DNA of 64,000 bases from Primulina eburnea. Taxonomy: Eukaryota > Streptophyta > Magnoliopsida > Lamiales > Gesneriaceae. Position numbers and translations under genes: made by a program. The DNA is taken from the NCBI RefSeq assembly GCF_022965805.1, contig NC_133106.1, forward strand, positions 38,691,881 through 38,755,880, given 5' to 3'. Below the pieces are notes generated by a model. The model saw only the letters and a list, made by a program, of their open reading frames with translations. It did no database searches and was not told where the DNA came from. How positions within the stretch are numbered: position 1 is the stretch's first letter; each line of letters starts with the position of its first letter. Below, piece after piece: positions 36,425 to 49,429 of the stretch.

Positions 36425-37427
36425 TTCCAAGAACAATATAAACCGATATAAAATGTTTGGATCGATATGTTTTCTGAATGAGTGAAACCCATGAACTAGG
36501 GACGTTTTATAAGCAGAATTCGCATTAAATGAATTCAGCAATCAACCGTCTTCCAACTTTGACAACAGAACGTGATCGCTTGACGAATAACCACCCTCTT
36601 TAATGGCTGCCGATATAGTAGAGGAGGAGACTCCCCACCATTAAGCTTCCATCATTATAAATGAAAACGTCTAATGATGCATCAGATTAATGATATTTTT
36701 ATTGTAGAAAACAGTTTATTAAGCTTTCGTTTTTGTTACCATGAAATAAAAATCAGCTAGGTATCACAAAATCGTATTTAAAGCAATACGATAAAATCAG
36801 GATTTGATATCTTAAATGTTTTAATAAAAAAGCAACAATTACCGATCAAGTATCTAAATTTGGGAAAATTACCATTTTAGTTATTTTTCATTTTTGATAA
36901 TGTTATCGGTAAATTTTTGGTTTTCGTCCACTAAGTTGCATATATTTTTTTTTGCAATTTTATTAATTTTTCATCGAAGTATTGACATGGCATCAGATAC
37001 ATCAACAATATCGATCGCCGCTGCAACATATCCCAGTAACACATTATCATTTTTTTTTTTCACATCAACGATGTAGAGAGATCAAAATCGAAAAAATTTA
37101 AAATTTAGTGGATTAAGACCGTAAATTGACCGGCAAAATGAATATAATTTATCCATCTAAATTTTTTTAATATGATATTTGAGACCATGATATAAATTTT
37201 TAAGCATTAAAATATAAGGTTCACTCTCATAAAATAAATTGGAATATATAGTCTCTTCAGCTAAATGATTGAGCTTAGCCTGGATTAATTAATTATATGG
37301 ATGTATGGTGCACATATGGCTATCACATTTAGAAGCCTATCTGTTTTCCAATAGCTTCCTTCCTATTAATTGCGATTTGGTTTGGGCATTGAAAAAGCAC
37401 ACGGGGCGGGGCTTCTTATATATATAA
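36425..37427. other. AT-rich spacer
   Basis: It holds the upstream region of the Gly-rich gene; no further gene is supported. Confidence 0.5.
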
Positions 37428-37609
37428 GGTAAAAACTTGTGTGAGACGGTTTCACGGGTCGTATTTGTGAGACGGATCTCTTATTTGGGTCACCCATGAA
37501 AAAGTATTACTTTTTATGCTTAGAGTATTACTTTTTATTGTGAATATAGGTAGGGTTGACCCGTCTCATAGATTACGATCCGTGAGACGGTCTCATATGA
37601 GACCCACTC
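37428..37609. mobile_element. GAGACGGTCTCAC MITE, well preserved
   Basis: In the opposite orientation to the 11.9-kb copy: it starts GGTAAAAACTTGTGTGAGAC and ends CATATGAGACCCACTC. It contains GGATCTCTTATTTGGGTCAC, CATGAAAAAGTATTACTTTT and GGGTTGACCCGTCTCA. The flanks are AT-rich (TATATATAA-like), so the 9-bp duplication is ambiguous. Confidence 0.85.
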
Positions 37610-38003
37610 TATATATATAAAGCACAAAAAACCTTGTAAAAAATATTGTTTATAAATATAAAATCATTTATGTTTGGTCCGAATCAAGAAATTTACAACT
37701 TGCTTAGTAACACTATCAACCTCCTCATCATTACATACGTATCTTTTCTTTTTTCATTTATCTCAAATATATAATTCAATTTTTAAATTAATTTAATTAT
37801 ATTTTTCTTGGTTTTAAACTACTAATTTGTTTATTTAATTACTAAAACATTCATTAAATAAAGAGTAAATTAATAGATGATTTATTTGTAAAAGTTATTT
37901 TTCCAATAATTTTTTTCATTTGTGTGGAAACACACACAAACCTAAATATATGGAAATATATGGAATGTATATTGTATATCCTTATTAATTAACTTTTGAA
38001 AAG

Positions 38004-38186
38004 AGCAAAAACTTGTGTGACACGGTTTCAAGATTCGTACTTTGTGAGATATATATCTTATTTGGGTCATCCATGAAAAAGTATTACTTTTTATGCCAAA
38101 AATATTACTTTTTATTGTGAATATCGGTAGGATTGACCCGTTTCACAAATAAAGATTCGTGAGACCGTCTCACAAGAGACATACTC
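38004..38186. mobile_element. GAGACGGTCTCAC MITE, second copy within 0.6 kb
   Basis: Same orientation as the copy at 37.4 kb: CAAAAACTTGTGTGACACGG at the start, GAGACATACTC at the end. The flanks TTTGAAAAG and TTTAAAAAA are a possible eroded 9-bp duplication. Confidence 0.8.
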
Positions 38187-38705
38187 TTTAAAAAATGTAT
38201 AACCATTTGTGTAATAAATTAAATATGAATAAAATAGGAAGTTCGTATGAAAATTTATTTTTCTAGGGATTTTCTTAATCTATATTATAAAACAAACAAA
38301 TCTATATATTTCAGTCATGAAATATATATTACCCTTTTTAATTTATAGTTTATTCGCGTGGACTCAAGAGGAAGCACTGTAGTTCTAAAATAAAATCGAA
38401 ATGTTCATCTCCGAAAAATGGAAATTTGGAATTGAGGATTTACAATTGAATTTGGCTCAGATTTAAAAGAGAAGAAACTGAAACTGTGAATTTATTTTTA
38501 GTTTTATGATTTTAGATATATAGGAGGTATAAATGAAACAAGTCAGCTTGAAAATATCAAATATATTCAATACATGTTATCCGTCTCAAACCCGCTCTTT
38601 CATACCAGTTGATCAGGTTTAGACCTTTCTCGCAACCCATTTGGTAGGATTTAGACATGTCCCAAACGTTCCGGATTTAATAGGAGTCCGAGTTTAAACC
38701 CGGAC

Positions 38706-39219
38706 TAGGGATGTAATCGAGTCGAGCCGAGGCGAACTCTTGAATGTTTGAACTTGGCTCGTTTATGCTCGAGCCGAGCTCGAGCTTTATTTAACAAATA
38801 TATGCATGGCTCACGATCTTATTCAAGCCTTTATCGAGCAAAAACAAGCTTAATAAATATGAATTATACATTTAAATTTTCATTAAATTAATTAAAAATA
38901 AATTATATATTTAAAGAAAAATATATCATTCTTATTAAAATTTGTAAATTTATTATAATAAATAAATTTAATAGATTTTTCTATATATTTCATAAATAAT
39001 ATGCAAAATCAATAAATCAAATATCAAACTATTATTTTTTCATCGAAAAGATTACTCATGAATTTACCAGCGAACATGTTCACGAGCTAACGAGCCGAAT
39101 ACTGTAAAGCTTGAGTTTGGTTTGTTTATCTTAACGAGCCTAATTAAACGAGCTCAAACGAGCTTTTATCGAATCGAGATTCGAATAGCTCACAAACGGT
39201 TTGGTTCATTTACATCCTT
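38706..39219. mobile_element. 514-bp TIR element with near-perfect 9-bp TSD
   Basis: It is flanked by AACCCGGAC (38697-38705) and AACTCGGAC (39220-39228), 8 of 9 matching. Ends are TAGGGATGTAATCGAG and, on the other strand, AAGGATGTAAATGAACC. It is rich in GAGCTCGAGC and AACGAGCC repeats near both ends, with an AT-rich middle and no ORF. The duplication length fits a Mutator-type non-autonomous element. Confidence 0.75.
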
Positions 39220-39228
39220 AACTCGGAC

Positions 39229-41080
39229 CATTGTCATCCCTAAATTCGGAGATTGAAAATTGCACGGACCTAATTAAACATAAATTTGTATATTAAGTAA
39301 TTGAATTAATGGGTTATTTTGTATCTGCACAAGAGAATTCAAAAGCTTGTAATGCCAAAGGGCTGGACAATTAGTCAAATTAAAATTTCAGCTCAACCAA
39401 CTTCAACTTTTACTCAAAAAAGAAAAGAAGAAAAAATTGGTTATGTGGGTACATGTTCTTGATTGTATTATTTGCAGGGTGGATGTCAATAACCATCATG
39501 TCTCAATTTTTAATTTTGTTATCTAAGGTCAAATAATACGAACCCTGAATATTTAGATTAACAAAAAGATAGTTGATTTACATCGAACCACATTATAGAA
39601 TCTTGATAAATTAACATAAATTTAGACTCCAACTACCAATTTTGACTCATTCAAAGTTACACATATAGTGTGTTATTCTCTGTCCGAATCTGTTAGTTGT
39701 TGTCTCACATCGATTGGATAAAATACCTGAGAGTTGTATATATGATTTTTGAACAATTCTCCTCCCTAAAACTAATTTTTGAGATTGAGTTAGATCCAAA
39801 TTTCAATCTTAATAGAATCCAAAACAAACACCTTATATAAAATACATCGAGAAGATCTAACTCTTGCAGTATAGGATAGACCAAACCACCACCAACTTTG
39901 TCTCGATCTTTTTTGTTGAATGCATCGGAAGCCGATCTTAACTTTATTTTTACCAGTCTGTGTTAGGCCCAATATGCTCGTTTCACGGGATGAAGCCCAC
40001 TTCATATTTTTATATGTTTTATTAGAGTTTTTTTTTTAAAAAAAAAATAAATAAATGTTAAGTTTCGTGTTATCATGCTTTAGTGTCATAAGAGTTCGTG
40101 CGAAGCATAAGCAATCCGTGCACGCAAATTATTTTTAATTATTAAATTGATTTTTAAATAAAGTAAGTTGTAAAATATCAAAGGCAATTAAATAGAAATA
40201 AAGATTGTGGAAATTACAATGTAGTCCACAATAAATGTTTTCATCTTTTTTAATTTTCAGGGTTTGTTTCGGAAGCCCACTTAAATATAATGCCCTTTAT
40301 AAAAAAAAATTAGTAAATCCAATCTCATTACAATTCAAATTGTTTGCGCGGGTTTTATTATTATTATTATTATTATTATTCTCCAAAGAGTTCATTTTTT
40401 ATTTATATTTTTTTTAAAAAAAGAAGATATTTTTATTGTAAAATTTTTAATCGACTCCATATAATATAAATTTAATGGCATGGTAAATGAAAGACACCGA
40501 GGGGGGAAATTATAAAGTTGATTAATAAAAGCAAATTCAATTTTCTCAGCATCAAAAAAATAATAATTAAATTAATATATTTAAAAGATGAGAAGACAAA
40601 AATTAGACATTATAAATAAAATATTTAAATGATATGTTGTGTTCTATAACAAATACAATAATGTTCGGTTTCAATTGTGTGGATTTTATTCAAAATAGAA
40701 ATTCCAAAGGACAATTTTATTTTATAAAATAAAATACAGGCGATGGCGCTTGAGTAATTTTATTTGAAACCCAGGGCAAAACTGAAATATCTGTTGAGCT
40801 ATAAAACGCAAATTTGACGCTCCGGCACACACACGCCCTTCCCTTCCTCTTTAATACCTGTCGCCACCCCTTAATCCGCCGTACTCCACCGACCGATTAT
40901 TTTCAGTTCGCTATCGTCTGAATCTAATCTGTTCCCCTTGATTGTGAAATTCACCTTTCCGATATATTTTTAGGGTGTACCGATCTATGCATTTTTTCAT
41001 TGGCGATATCGCTCAGGATCTCGCTGACGTGGAACTCTTATCTTCATTATTTTTGTTGAATATAAGAACGGACGGTCAAG
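39229..41080. other. AT-rich spacer before the 41.1-kb gene
   Basis: It contains a GCCC- and TTAGATCC-type stretch at about 39680-39990 (TGTTAGTTGTTGTCTCACATCGATTGG, then CTCCCTAAAACTAATTTTTGAG) reminiscent of a TRIM/LTR fragment, and a (TTA)n run at about 40357-40380. The last 250 bases before 41081 include a CT-rich leader with CACACACACGCCC. No other gene is seen. Confidence 0.45.
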
Positions 41081-41494
41081 ATGAGCTCGCACGCGCGATG
41101 GATACTGACGCCTGGCGCGTCCCGAAAGCGGAAGGAGAGGGAACCATCTGAATCACAGAAACCGTTACTCAGACAAACGGCCGTTAGTGGGTCAACTACT
41201 GAGACGACGCCGTCTATGGCAGCCGCGCCGCTTTCCTGTAACCGGCTTCTAGCCGGCTTCATGGCTTACGAATTTTTAAGCAAGGGAACGGTGTTGGGAC
41301 AGAAGTTCGATGTGGCTCGATTGGAGGCTATGCCATTCGACGCAAACAATAAGAAAGTGGACAGCCGCAGCAAGCCGAATGGGAAATTGGAGCCGACTAT
41401 CTACGCAGAGGTGGCGAACCTGTTGAAGAGCGATGGAGCCTACCTTCCGGGTGTGGTGAACCCCACACAGTTAGCACGTTGGATTCAGATGTAG
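41081..41494 (+). CDS. Small plant protein of unknown function
   Basis: A single-exon frame of 137 residues. It starts MSSHARWILTPGASRKRKER, has a low-complexity Ser/Thr region, then a better-ordered half: LLAGFMAYEFLSKGTVLGQK, then EPTIYAEVANLLKSDGAYLP and the end GVVNPTQLARWIQM. I recall plant hypothetical proteins with the same WILTPG start and PTQLARWIQM end, but no assigned function. Basic N-terminal RKRKER could direct it to the nucleus (inference). GC content is higher than its surroundings, supporting coding status. The start is the first ATG in good context. Confidence 0.8.
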   Translation: MSSHARWILTPGASRKRKEREPSESQKPLLRQTAVSGSTTETTPSMAAAPLSCNRLLAGFMAYEFLSKGTVLGQKFDVARLEAMPFDANNKKVDSRSKPNGKLEPTIYAEVANLLKSDGAYLPGVVNPTQLARWIQM

Positions 41495-42515
41495 CATTTT
41501 TGTATAGACGAGACGAAATGCGATTGGCTAGGACGAGATATCACTCTTTTTCATTTTTATAATATAAATAATTTGAATCTTGGGGCTCAATTATTGTTCA
41601 ATAATTCATCACCGAAAACTGCAGGTAATTTGTCGCCATATTTTGTGCTATTTTTACTTAAGTTTGAGTTGAGGGAGTGAAGATATATTGATGAGGTTGC
41701 TAAATGTGCATGAATATATCTTAGCTAAGAGTCAAGTATCAAAGAAAGAAGAATAGGGAAACAGTAGTACTAAAGCATGCATGGGTTTTGCATGCGTATG
41801 AGCGAGTAATAATGCAAGCTAGGTGACTGTTCTACCAATCGTTGGTGGGAAATGCATCATTTTATGACGCTTTTATGTTCTTGCTTACCTTAATAAACTT
41901 GCTCTGTTAAGCTTTTTTTTTTTTTAAAAAAAAGTTGCTTAGTTTATAAAATTATATTTATGTTATCTATCTATTTATATAAAAAGGTCAATTTTACACT
42001 ATTTGAGAGTTTGGTAATAATCAAACTCAAGTTCAAACCAAACTTTAAACCAAAACTCTCTTGAACGTTCTTGTCATCAAGCCGAACTTAAAATGCTTTC
42101 AATAAAATTCTATAAAATAAGGATCCACAAAAATATATGAAAAAGATAAGAATTCGACTTGGATTCAATTTGTTTAAACATGGTTAAACCTGAGTGTGTC
42201 CACTACGTAAGTTTACTGGTGGCTATTTGATCTGTCGTAGTGCTGTATGTGTTTCAAACTAAGAGCAAGAATCTTCACAAAGCATCGTTTGCACGGTATG
42301 TTTCAAATCCCAAAAACATTAAACCATATGTTACAGTAGCCACAATCATAGTTTGCTTCTGAAACACCCCCCAAAACAAAACCTCACACAAAATTGTCAT
42401 GACATCGAATTCCACATGTAAACACCAAAATGCGACAGGACAGACGACAATAAGTTATTGGACATTCCATATATATCTTCGAGTTTGATACATTTTAATT
42501 AATTCACATAATTAT
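41495..42515. other. Spacer between convergent genes
   Basis: It holds the 3' flanks of the 41.1-kb (+) and 42.5-kb (-) genes. No other feature is recognised. Confidence 0.5.
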
Positions 42516-45449
42516 CTATGATAAATACCTCCACTTGGCGGGACGATCTCTCGATACCAGAAGAACTCTTGAAGCTAAGTAATCAAACGAAGGAGAATAC
42601 ATGTCATCTGGTCCAATAATTTCTTTTGCATTCTCTATGTTATTATGATTCATTGTGAGGTACTGAGAACCATCGTCCTTTAAGGATTCGAAAATAAATA
42701 AACCGAGCCCACACACTCCCATAACGGAACTTGAATTCCCCCACACTTGTGTTAATGCTGAGAAATGGTAGTGAGCATTTGATTCTGGCAATGTGTAGGT
42801 GCTGAAAAGATTTGGCTTCCGTAATGAAAAACGTTGGATTTGGGAGATGGATTGGCTTTTACCCATTGATCTTAAATTAGTGCATCCAATGTATACTGAA
42901 TCGCCACAAGAAAAGGATGACTGAACGTCCACACCAACTTTTGGAATCTTGAGACCTATACCAGATGGGTGGCGAAAATCAAGAACATTAATGGAATCAG
43001 GAGTGCAGAATACCCCATCATTTCCCTCTGCTTCTGATGAACTAATTCTGCAAAAAGTATACACACAGGTACCAGAAAGATGTTATAGAATCGAATTAAA
43101 GAATTTTTAAGGGAATTATGTGAGAAATGAGAGTGTTACCTCTGCCTAACTCCTCCGCCTAATTCTGCATCAGTGTTGTTCACATGGAGAGCAGAAATTT
43201 TTCGACCAGATGATGAAACTGAGAGTAATGCCTGCGGACTGAGAGAGCTCACATCAAATAGAGAAACAGAGTCTGCCTCTGCTATTACCACTTTTTCTCG
43301 ATTTTTCCATTGTAAAGGGCTGGAATAATCCATGGCCAACACAGGCTTCTGCAACTCCCATTTCATTACTTGATCTCCATCACGTATGTCGTAAATTTGC
43401 ACTATCCTTTGACCACTAGCTGTTGATATGATAAGAGGTCCACAAGGTTTATACCACCATTGTCGATTTTCAGTAGCAGTATACATTGACAAATTGTTTC
43501 TTCTATACATAGTATTGTTTGACAAGGGAGCGAGGGCTGCTCTTGTATTAGTGGAGTCTTCATCAAAGTGAAATGCTCGTACAAGTTTTGAGTAAAAATC
43601 CCATGAGCAGAAACCCGAACCCACGGAATTTCCAGCAGATGCTGCCACAACGTATCTCCCAGAGCACCCATCTGCGCTTGGGGCACGGATTAGCCAACAA
43701 TCTTGCCACATGTTTGGTGAGATTCCAGCAGGAGGTTTGTACTCTGCCTTCCCCTGAGATGGACGCAGTTATAGCAGAGTTGATCAATACTTACTTCTTT
43801 TCATTAAAAGATCCCTTCACTAGTGCATTAATGAACAAACAGATACAAAATAATATAAATGGTTCACAGTTTTTCTTTTCGCAGATAGACATGAGCAACA
43901 ATAATGCACAACATTGGAGTATGTGAGATTATTCAAGTAAGATCCATACCTCACAATTTGTTATATCATAGAATGAACAAGAACCATCATCATGAGCGAG
44001 AAGAACAGACTCTCCTTCTGACACAAACCATCCTCCAGTTGAGGTCTTGTTACCAATTTCATTCAACTTAAATGTACAGCTGTCTTCTATCTCCTCCTTA
44101 AATGTCATGGCTGGAGCTCTCCCTTGGTCATCAAAATCATCTAGTTTTTCATCAGCCATCAGCATAGCATCTATGGTAACGGAAGAAGTTGCCACTCCAG
44201 AAATTTTGGAATCCTCAATTTCTTGAACTTCACTTGAGTCTGTACTAGCCAATATTTCCTTCTTACTCAAAGAAGCCAAGAATTCCATAGCAATGGCATT
44301 GCCATCTAAAGAGCTTATTTTCTCCTCCAAATTTAGTACACCCTTGGATTCCCCGACATTTGTCATATGGGCCTCAGAACCTTCAGATGTTATCCTTGAA
44401 AATGTTCTATCTCTTATCAACTTATGATGAGGGAATAATCGAGCTTCCAATTCTTCAACATTCAACCCCTTCACCGAGTTTTTCACATCCACCAATTCCT
44501 TCTTATCTTTCATACACTCAATTTCATTTTTTTTGGCTGACCCTGTCTTGGCATCTCCGTCATTACGGACAGCTTGACCCATAGCCCTCTCAATCCCTGA
44601 AATCTTTTCTTGAATATCAGATAACATCATCTTAGTCGACTCTGGATTATTCATGTCCAACATCTCTTTAGTCCGCTTTATATCTGATGCTATTCTCCTC
44701 ACTTTCCCTTCCAAAAAAGCAAGCTTTTCACGAAGCTTGCTGGGATGCTTACTCACACTATTCTCTCTTGATACCCCAGGAAAATTATTTACTTTAATAG
44801 CCGTTTTAGAGTCTCTCAAAGCAGACCCGTGTTCAACTTCAACACCAGAAGATTTCAACATTGCTTTTTCTACACTAGACTTTTCAATAAAATTATCAAG
44901 TTCTGATCTTTTAACTGAAATTGAGCTCAAATTTCCTATTTTTCCCTCATCACCACCATCATTCAGAACCATAACCTCAAATTTCCCATTTTCTCGAGAA
45001 TTATGTTCCAACCCTTCAACAATTTCTCCATTTTTATCAAGATCTTTCGAAACACTTTTCTCAAGATCAGAATTTTCACTCAAACCCCTAAAATTGGAAC
45101 GATTCCCTTTCACCTGATGTGGGCCCAGGGAAACCCTACTAGAGTTTTTTCTCAAATCAGATAAAGCTCTAGTAAACTCAGAGGGACTACAGCTCCTACC
45201 TCGGGGAACCGATGAAGTCGACCGCCTCAAACGCGGCTCAGCACGTGAGTCCTCCACCGGCGGCGCTAGAGCGGACTTATCAATCCGAGCCATAGGCCTG
45301 ATGTTGGGTTTCTGAGTTGCTGCCCGGATACGGGATGTAGGCCTGGAGTTCTCCTTCCCTGTGGAAACAGAAATCCCAGAACCTGGAGTGATTTTTCCCC
45401 CACCAGTACCGCGTTCTTTCATCCTGCGAACTGATGATGACGCAGACAT
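42516..45449 (-). CDS. KIN14B-interacting protein homologue (At4g14310-like)
   Basis: Three exons on the minus strand: 45449-43950 (500 codons), 43753-43140 and 43047-42516, all GT-AG with matching phases, giving about 881 residues. The N-terminal half is basic and disordered (SVRRMKERGTGGGK, LRRSTSSVPRGRSCSPSEF), with a coiled-coil-like stretch about residues 235-300 (KLREKLAFLEGKVRRIASDI). From about residue 460 it turns into a globular, beta-propeller-like region: GGWFVSEGESVLLAHDDGSC, WQDCWLIRAPSADGCSGRYV, IVQIYDIRDGDQVMKWELQ, VLDFRHPSGIGLKIPKVGVD, and a C-terminal SRVLLVSRDRPAKWRYLS. This arrangement matches the Arabidopsis transducin/WD40-like protein At4g14310, reported to interact with the kinesin KIN14B. 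The reading frame is intact. The identification rests on memory of the family. Confidence 0.85.
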
Positions 45450-45869
45450 TGTGTATGGTGAAATTTGAAATGGATGCTGTACTGTGAGTGAATTTACTGA
45501 GGTGTGGAGGTGGGAAGGATATAGTGAGGAATTGGGGCATTTGCTTGCTTCGTCTTTGATCTTTTGTGTGGGCGGGAAAATAATTTCTTTCTGATTTTTT
45601 TTAAAATATTTATGCTCCCGCTGGGTTAGAAACCCGATTTTTGTTTTTCCGTGGATAAAGTCGTGTACATATAAATGAATCTTACTTGGTAAAACGATTA
45701 TTTGATCCTTTTTATAAAAATAAATCGATATTTGATCCTTTAAAAAAATTCTATAATATTTTTAGGTATATTTACATGTGAATCTTTTACTATCCATTAC
45801 TTCAGGCTTTCTTTTGTTGTCTTAATAAATCTTATTAGTATTATTAATATTTTTAATATAATTTTAGGT
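45450..45869. other. Promoter-side spacer of the KIN14B-interacting-protein gene
   Basis: AT-rich beyond the first hundred bases. No gene is seen. Confidence 0.5.
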
Positions 45870-46028
45870 TGCAAAAACTTGTGTGAGACGGTCTCACGGC
45901 TCGTATTTTGTGAGACGTATCCAGATCTCTTATTTGGGTCATCCATGGAAAAAAAAAATTTGTGCAAAGAGTATTACTTTTTATTGTAAATATTGATAGG
46001 GTTGACCCGTCTCACAAAAGATCTACTC
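45870..46028. mobile_element. GAGACGGTCTCAC MITE with near-perfect 9-bp TSD
   Basis: A 159-bp copy, somewhat shortened, flanked by ATTTTAGGT (45861-45869) and ATTTTGGGT (46029-46037). It starts TGCAAAAACTTGTGTGAGAC and ends GATCTACTC. Confidence 0.85.
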
Positions 46029-46037
46029 ATTTTGGGT

Positions 46038-46564
46038 TTAATCGATTATTTGGATTGATAATTTATCACAATTAATAATCATTTTTTCATTATAACAACT
46101 GAATTGACTAATGTTTCATTATCTAATGATAATAAGATTTATATATATATTCATATAAATCAAAATCAAATGACAAAACAATAATTCACCACATAACTCA
46201 AAATTTAATTAATCAAACCACACAAATTATCATTGATTAATTATGATTTCACATCCTATTCAAATAGTACCTTAATAATCACAATTTATCTATATAATCT
46301 CATTAATCAATATAAATGCTACCTTATAATTATATTTATATCAACCATCTAGTAATCATCTTGGTGTCATGAGGTAACAAAAAAAATAGATTTAAAAAAA
46401 AAAATTATACCAACACAATATAATCTATGTAAAATTAAACTTTACATTGAATTTAATATACATGCATGTATCCTTTGCCAAAAATCGCTAGTTATAATAT
46501 TGTACTAGGGACACATCCTGTAATAAGCAATTTTCACAATACATGCATATGAGCATAAATACAT

Positions 46565-46602
<38 letters not shown>

Positions 46603-48676
46603 TGAATTGTGAATCTTTCAAGTCATACATTAAAAATTGGCCACTTCTTCAACCCAGTGAGGTTAATTGTCAAGTAATCCAAAACAAACTACTACTAGAG
46701 GAAAGCTCAGTTCCACCAAGACCTATTATTTCACACCTCACTTCTTACTCGGAGGAAATCCAGAATTCAGTCGTTGGCCTTTCTTTGTTCTTCTGTAAGC
46801 AAGCTCCCTCTGCCAGTCCAACCACTGAACAATTTCCTGTTCCTGAGCATTTTGTTACATTCACTGCAGGAATAAAGTGAGACGTAAATCAGGAAAGTAA
46901 TTTTCTTTAGCTAATTTCTGTGAATAGCAGCAAGCATAAACACATTTATTTACAATCGAGCACCATCAGACTCCAACCAAATGCACATTATGGATTAATA
47001 TATAGCTACCTATGATTCTCACAATAATTATCTTTGCCAAAGGGCTTGGACATACAACGGTGATAAGTTCCTTGCTCAAAATTATTAGATTTTCAAATTT
47101 CTGTTTCAAATTAGAAATGAGATGAATCCTCATGAAAAATAGCTCGATCATTATGCTAGTAAACTAGCATCAACACTTGCAGTATAGAGCGAATCCTATT
47201 GGACACCATTATCATGGATGAGAAGGAAACTAATAACCACAAATATTTGAATGAGTTCATGCAAAATGTATATTCCACCATAACACTCAATAAAAAGAAA
47301 CCCTTCAGAATTGGACAAGAATCACCGGGCCAAAAGAAGTTTGTCATTCGAAAACATAAAACTTTGTTCAGCCTTCCATTTCTAACAACATACTACCAGT
47401 AAAATGGCAAAATAAAATACCACACAATCATGTAATTCATCCACTCTTAAGTATACCCATGGTTAGAGTCATCAGTAGTAGTGTTTATCAATTTTGCAAA
47501 ACTGGCTAGCACCTAGATGTAGTTGCATTACTTAAAAAATAAAAATAAAAATAAAAATAATAATAACAAGCTACACATGCCAGCAATCATTTGGGAGCAT
47601 CCATGTGTTCACAGAAAGCATCGTTTGATTTCAAAAGAGGTTATTACCTTCATGCATGTCACTACTTGCATTTATGGCCATTCCAACAATGATGTTCGTT
47701 GTATGCATTAAATTCTACGTTGTATGCATTAAATTCTACGGTGTTTGCATTAAATACCCATGGTTGCTGACAACTCAGGCGTCGTAATGTTAGCCAACAA
47801 AGAACTAGGAAAATAAAATGGATTTATTTTAAGGTTATGCTAGGCACTATGAGTGACTTTGTTTGGTACCGGCCCTCACATGATTAAGATAATTTGTACT
47901 AATACCAATGTTTCTGTTCACTTTGTAGGAAGTATTCGATAAAAGATTTGTTAGCAACTTGGTTTAGCAATTTTCGCAAAGTGAGGAAGATGGTACAAAG
48001 TGCAGGTTGTCGATGTTATCACTTGGATAGAAATCTTGCTCGACTGGGCCACTGGACCCTGGATGTGACAACACGGTATCAAAGTCGACCATCTGAGAAA
48101 TTCTGTAATCTAAGTGCTATGTAGGACAATGTACTAAAAGCACGAGAGTTGTCACTTAAATTTAATTTACAAGATATGATGGTGGTATAAACACGGAGCC
48201 ACTTCTTGAAACCTATATGTGCACACATCTAGATTCTTAATATTGATGAATGGATGTCTTAAGCCGTGATAGCCTATATTGATTTGTTCGAAGGATTTCA
48301 GATTTCTCTAGGAAAACGAGTGGTCATTTCTGCAAAGCGAGAACTTATGCAAAATAGTTGTTAATGGAGTCCATCGTAAATAACGTTTGCACACGCTCAA
48401 TGATTTGGGCGAGACAGATCAGCATTATGAAATGAGAGGCCAAAGTATAGAGACACCACAACACAAATTTATTTTACAAAAAGGAATTTATTATTTCAAT
48501 GATACTAAGATAACAAATTTTAATTTCCCAATCATGATGGTCATCAAAATCATTCAAGTTGAACAAGCACCTCTTGTAGCATTAAAAACATGATCTTAAA
48601 TGAACAAGCCACTTAAGTAAACATTAAGGCCACACATTCATGGGAAGCTACAGTAAACACCAACGCAACTAATTTT
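46038..48676. other. Long AT-rich spacer without a supported gene
   Basis: It contains a (CA)n run (46568-46600), a short (AAAAAT)n run at about 47538-47560, a twice-repeated TACGTTGTATGCATTAAATTC at about 47693-47740, and GGTATCAAAGTCGACC at about 48075-48090, which is only loosely like a tRNA-Met primer site. Short frames at 46602-46880 and 47199-47402 resemble nothing known to me. The region may hold old transposon sequence. Confidence 0.5.
46568..46600. repeat. (CA)n microsatellite
   Basis: About 16 CA units. Confidence 0.95.
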
Positions 48677-49360
48677 TTAGAGCTTCAAAGTCAAGTCTAT
48701 CTCCTCTTCATCATCGCTTATGATAATTATCTCCTGAGAGGGCTTTTTCAACTGACTCATATGTGGCCTTTTATAACCAGCAACTCGTCCTCGACGTCCA
48801 TTTGGTTCCCTCAAATGCAAGGGAGGAACAGTCGCCATGCCACGAGCAAAGCCACTCCTTGGACCAACTTGAGAGTGAGTTAACGGGCGAGTTGATGATG
48901 AAGCAACAGCCTTGTGGCTCATATCTGAATGAAAATTAGGCAGCGGTAAATTCTGACAAGCATCCACAGATGGCCTTAATGGTTGCATGGAATTCAGCAC
49001 GGGTATCTGGACAACTGTAGAAGGTAAAACGTTTGGTGGCGTTGCTGAAGGAATAGGAAGGGAACATGATTTCAAGTAGTAATTCATTTTGGGAATGTCG
49101 ATATAATAAGCTTGACTCATTTTGTTAAGAGACAAATTCCAGCTACTTTGCAAAGCTGCCATGGTACGACCCTGTAGACTAGGGTTTGAATTCTCGTCTT
49201 CAAGGTGAGCCTCAAAGTGATACACGAGGCCCAGATTATCAAAGAAAACCTTGTCACACACACGGCATGCAATTGGCATTGACTTAGTAGCAACAGGCTT
49301 TTTCAGATTTCCAGATTGTTCCATGTTTTGGTTATGAGAACTTGACTCATTCGTAGACAT
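48677..49360 (-). CDS. Single C2H2 zinc finger protein with C-terminal EAR motif
   Basis: A single-exon frame on the minus strand. From the Met at 49360 it has 227 residues; an ATG further upstream (49429) would add 23 hydrophobic residues and is less likely. The zinc finger is CRVCDKVFFDNLGLVYHFEAH with Cys32, Cys35, His48 and His52 (C-x2-C-x12-H-x3-H). It lacks the plant QALGGH signature, having NLGLVYH instead. The C-terminus EEIDLTLKL contains DLTLKL, an LxLxL-type EAR repression motif that in plants recruits TOPLESS-type co-repressors. A basic segment (GRRGRVAGYKRPH) before it may be a nuclear signal. It is therefore probably a nuclear repressor; targets are not known. Confidence 0.8.
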   Translation of the reverse strand: MSTNESSSHNQNMEQSGNLKKPVATKSMPIACRVCDKVFFDNLGLVYHFEAHLEDENSNPSLQGRTMAALQSSWNLSLNKMSQAYYIDIPKMNYYLKSCSLPIPSATPPNVLPSTVVQIPVLNSMQPLRPSVDACQNLPLPNFHSDMSHKAVASSSTRPLTHSQVGPRSGFARGMATVPPLHLREPNGRRGRVAGYKRPHMSQLKKPSQEIIIISDDEEEIDLTLKL

Positions 49361-49429
49361 GGAAGATTGCAAAGAAACACAGAAGACTATTGATGAAGAT
49401 TTAAGAATGCAAATGGGAAGACAATGCAT

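Noticed and set aside
36138..36485. Pro-rich ORF, extensin-like in appearance
   Set aside because: Antisense of the Gly-rich gene; the minus strand has the signal peptide and regular GGG repeats.
46602..46880. 92-codon plus-strand ORF
   Set aside because: No recognised family, no splice partners, and position next to a (CA)n tract; insufficient support for a gene.
48060..48095. Possible retroelement primer-binding site GGTATCAAAGTCGACC
   Set aside because: Two mismatches to the Met-tRNA site and no LTR pair or purine tract nearby.
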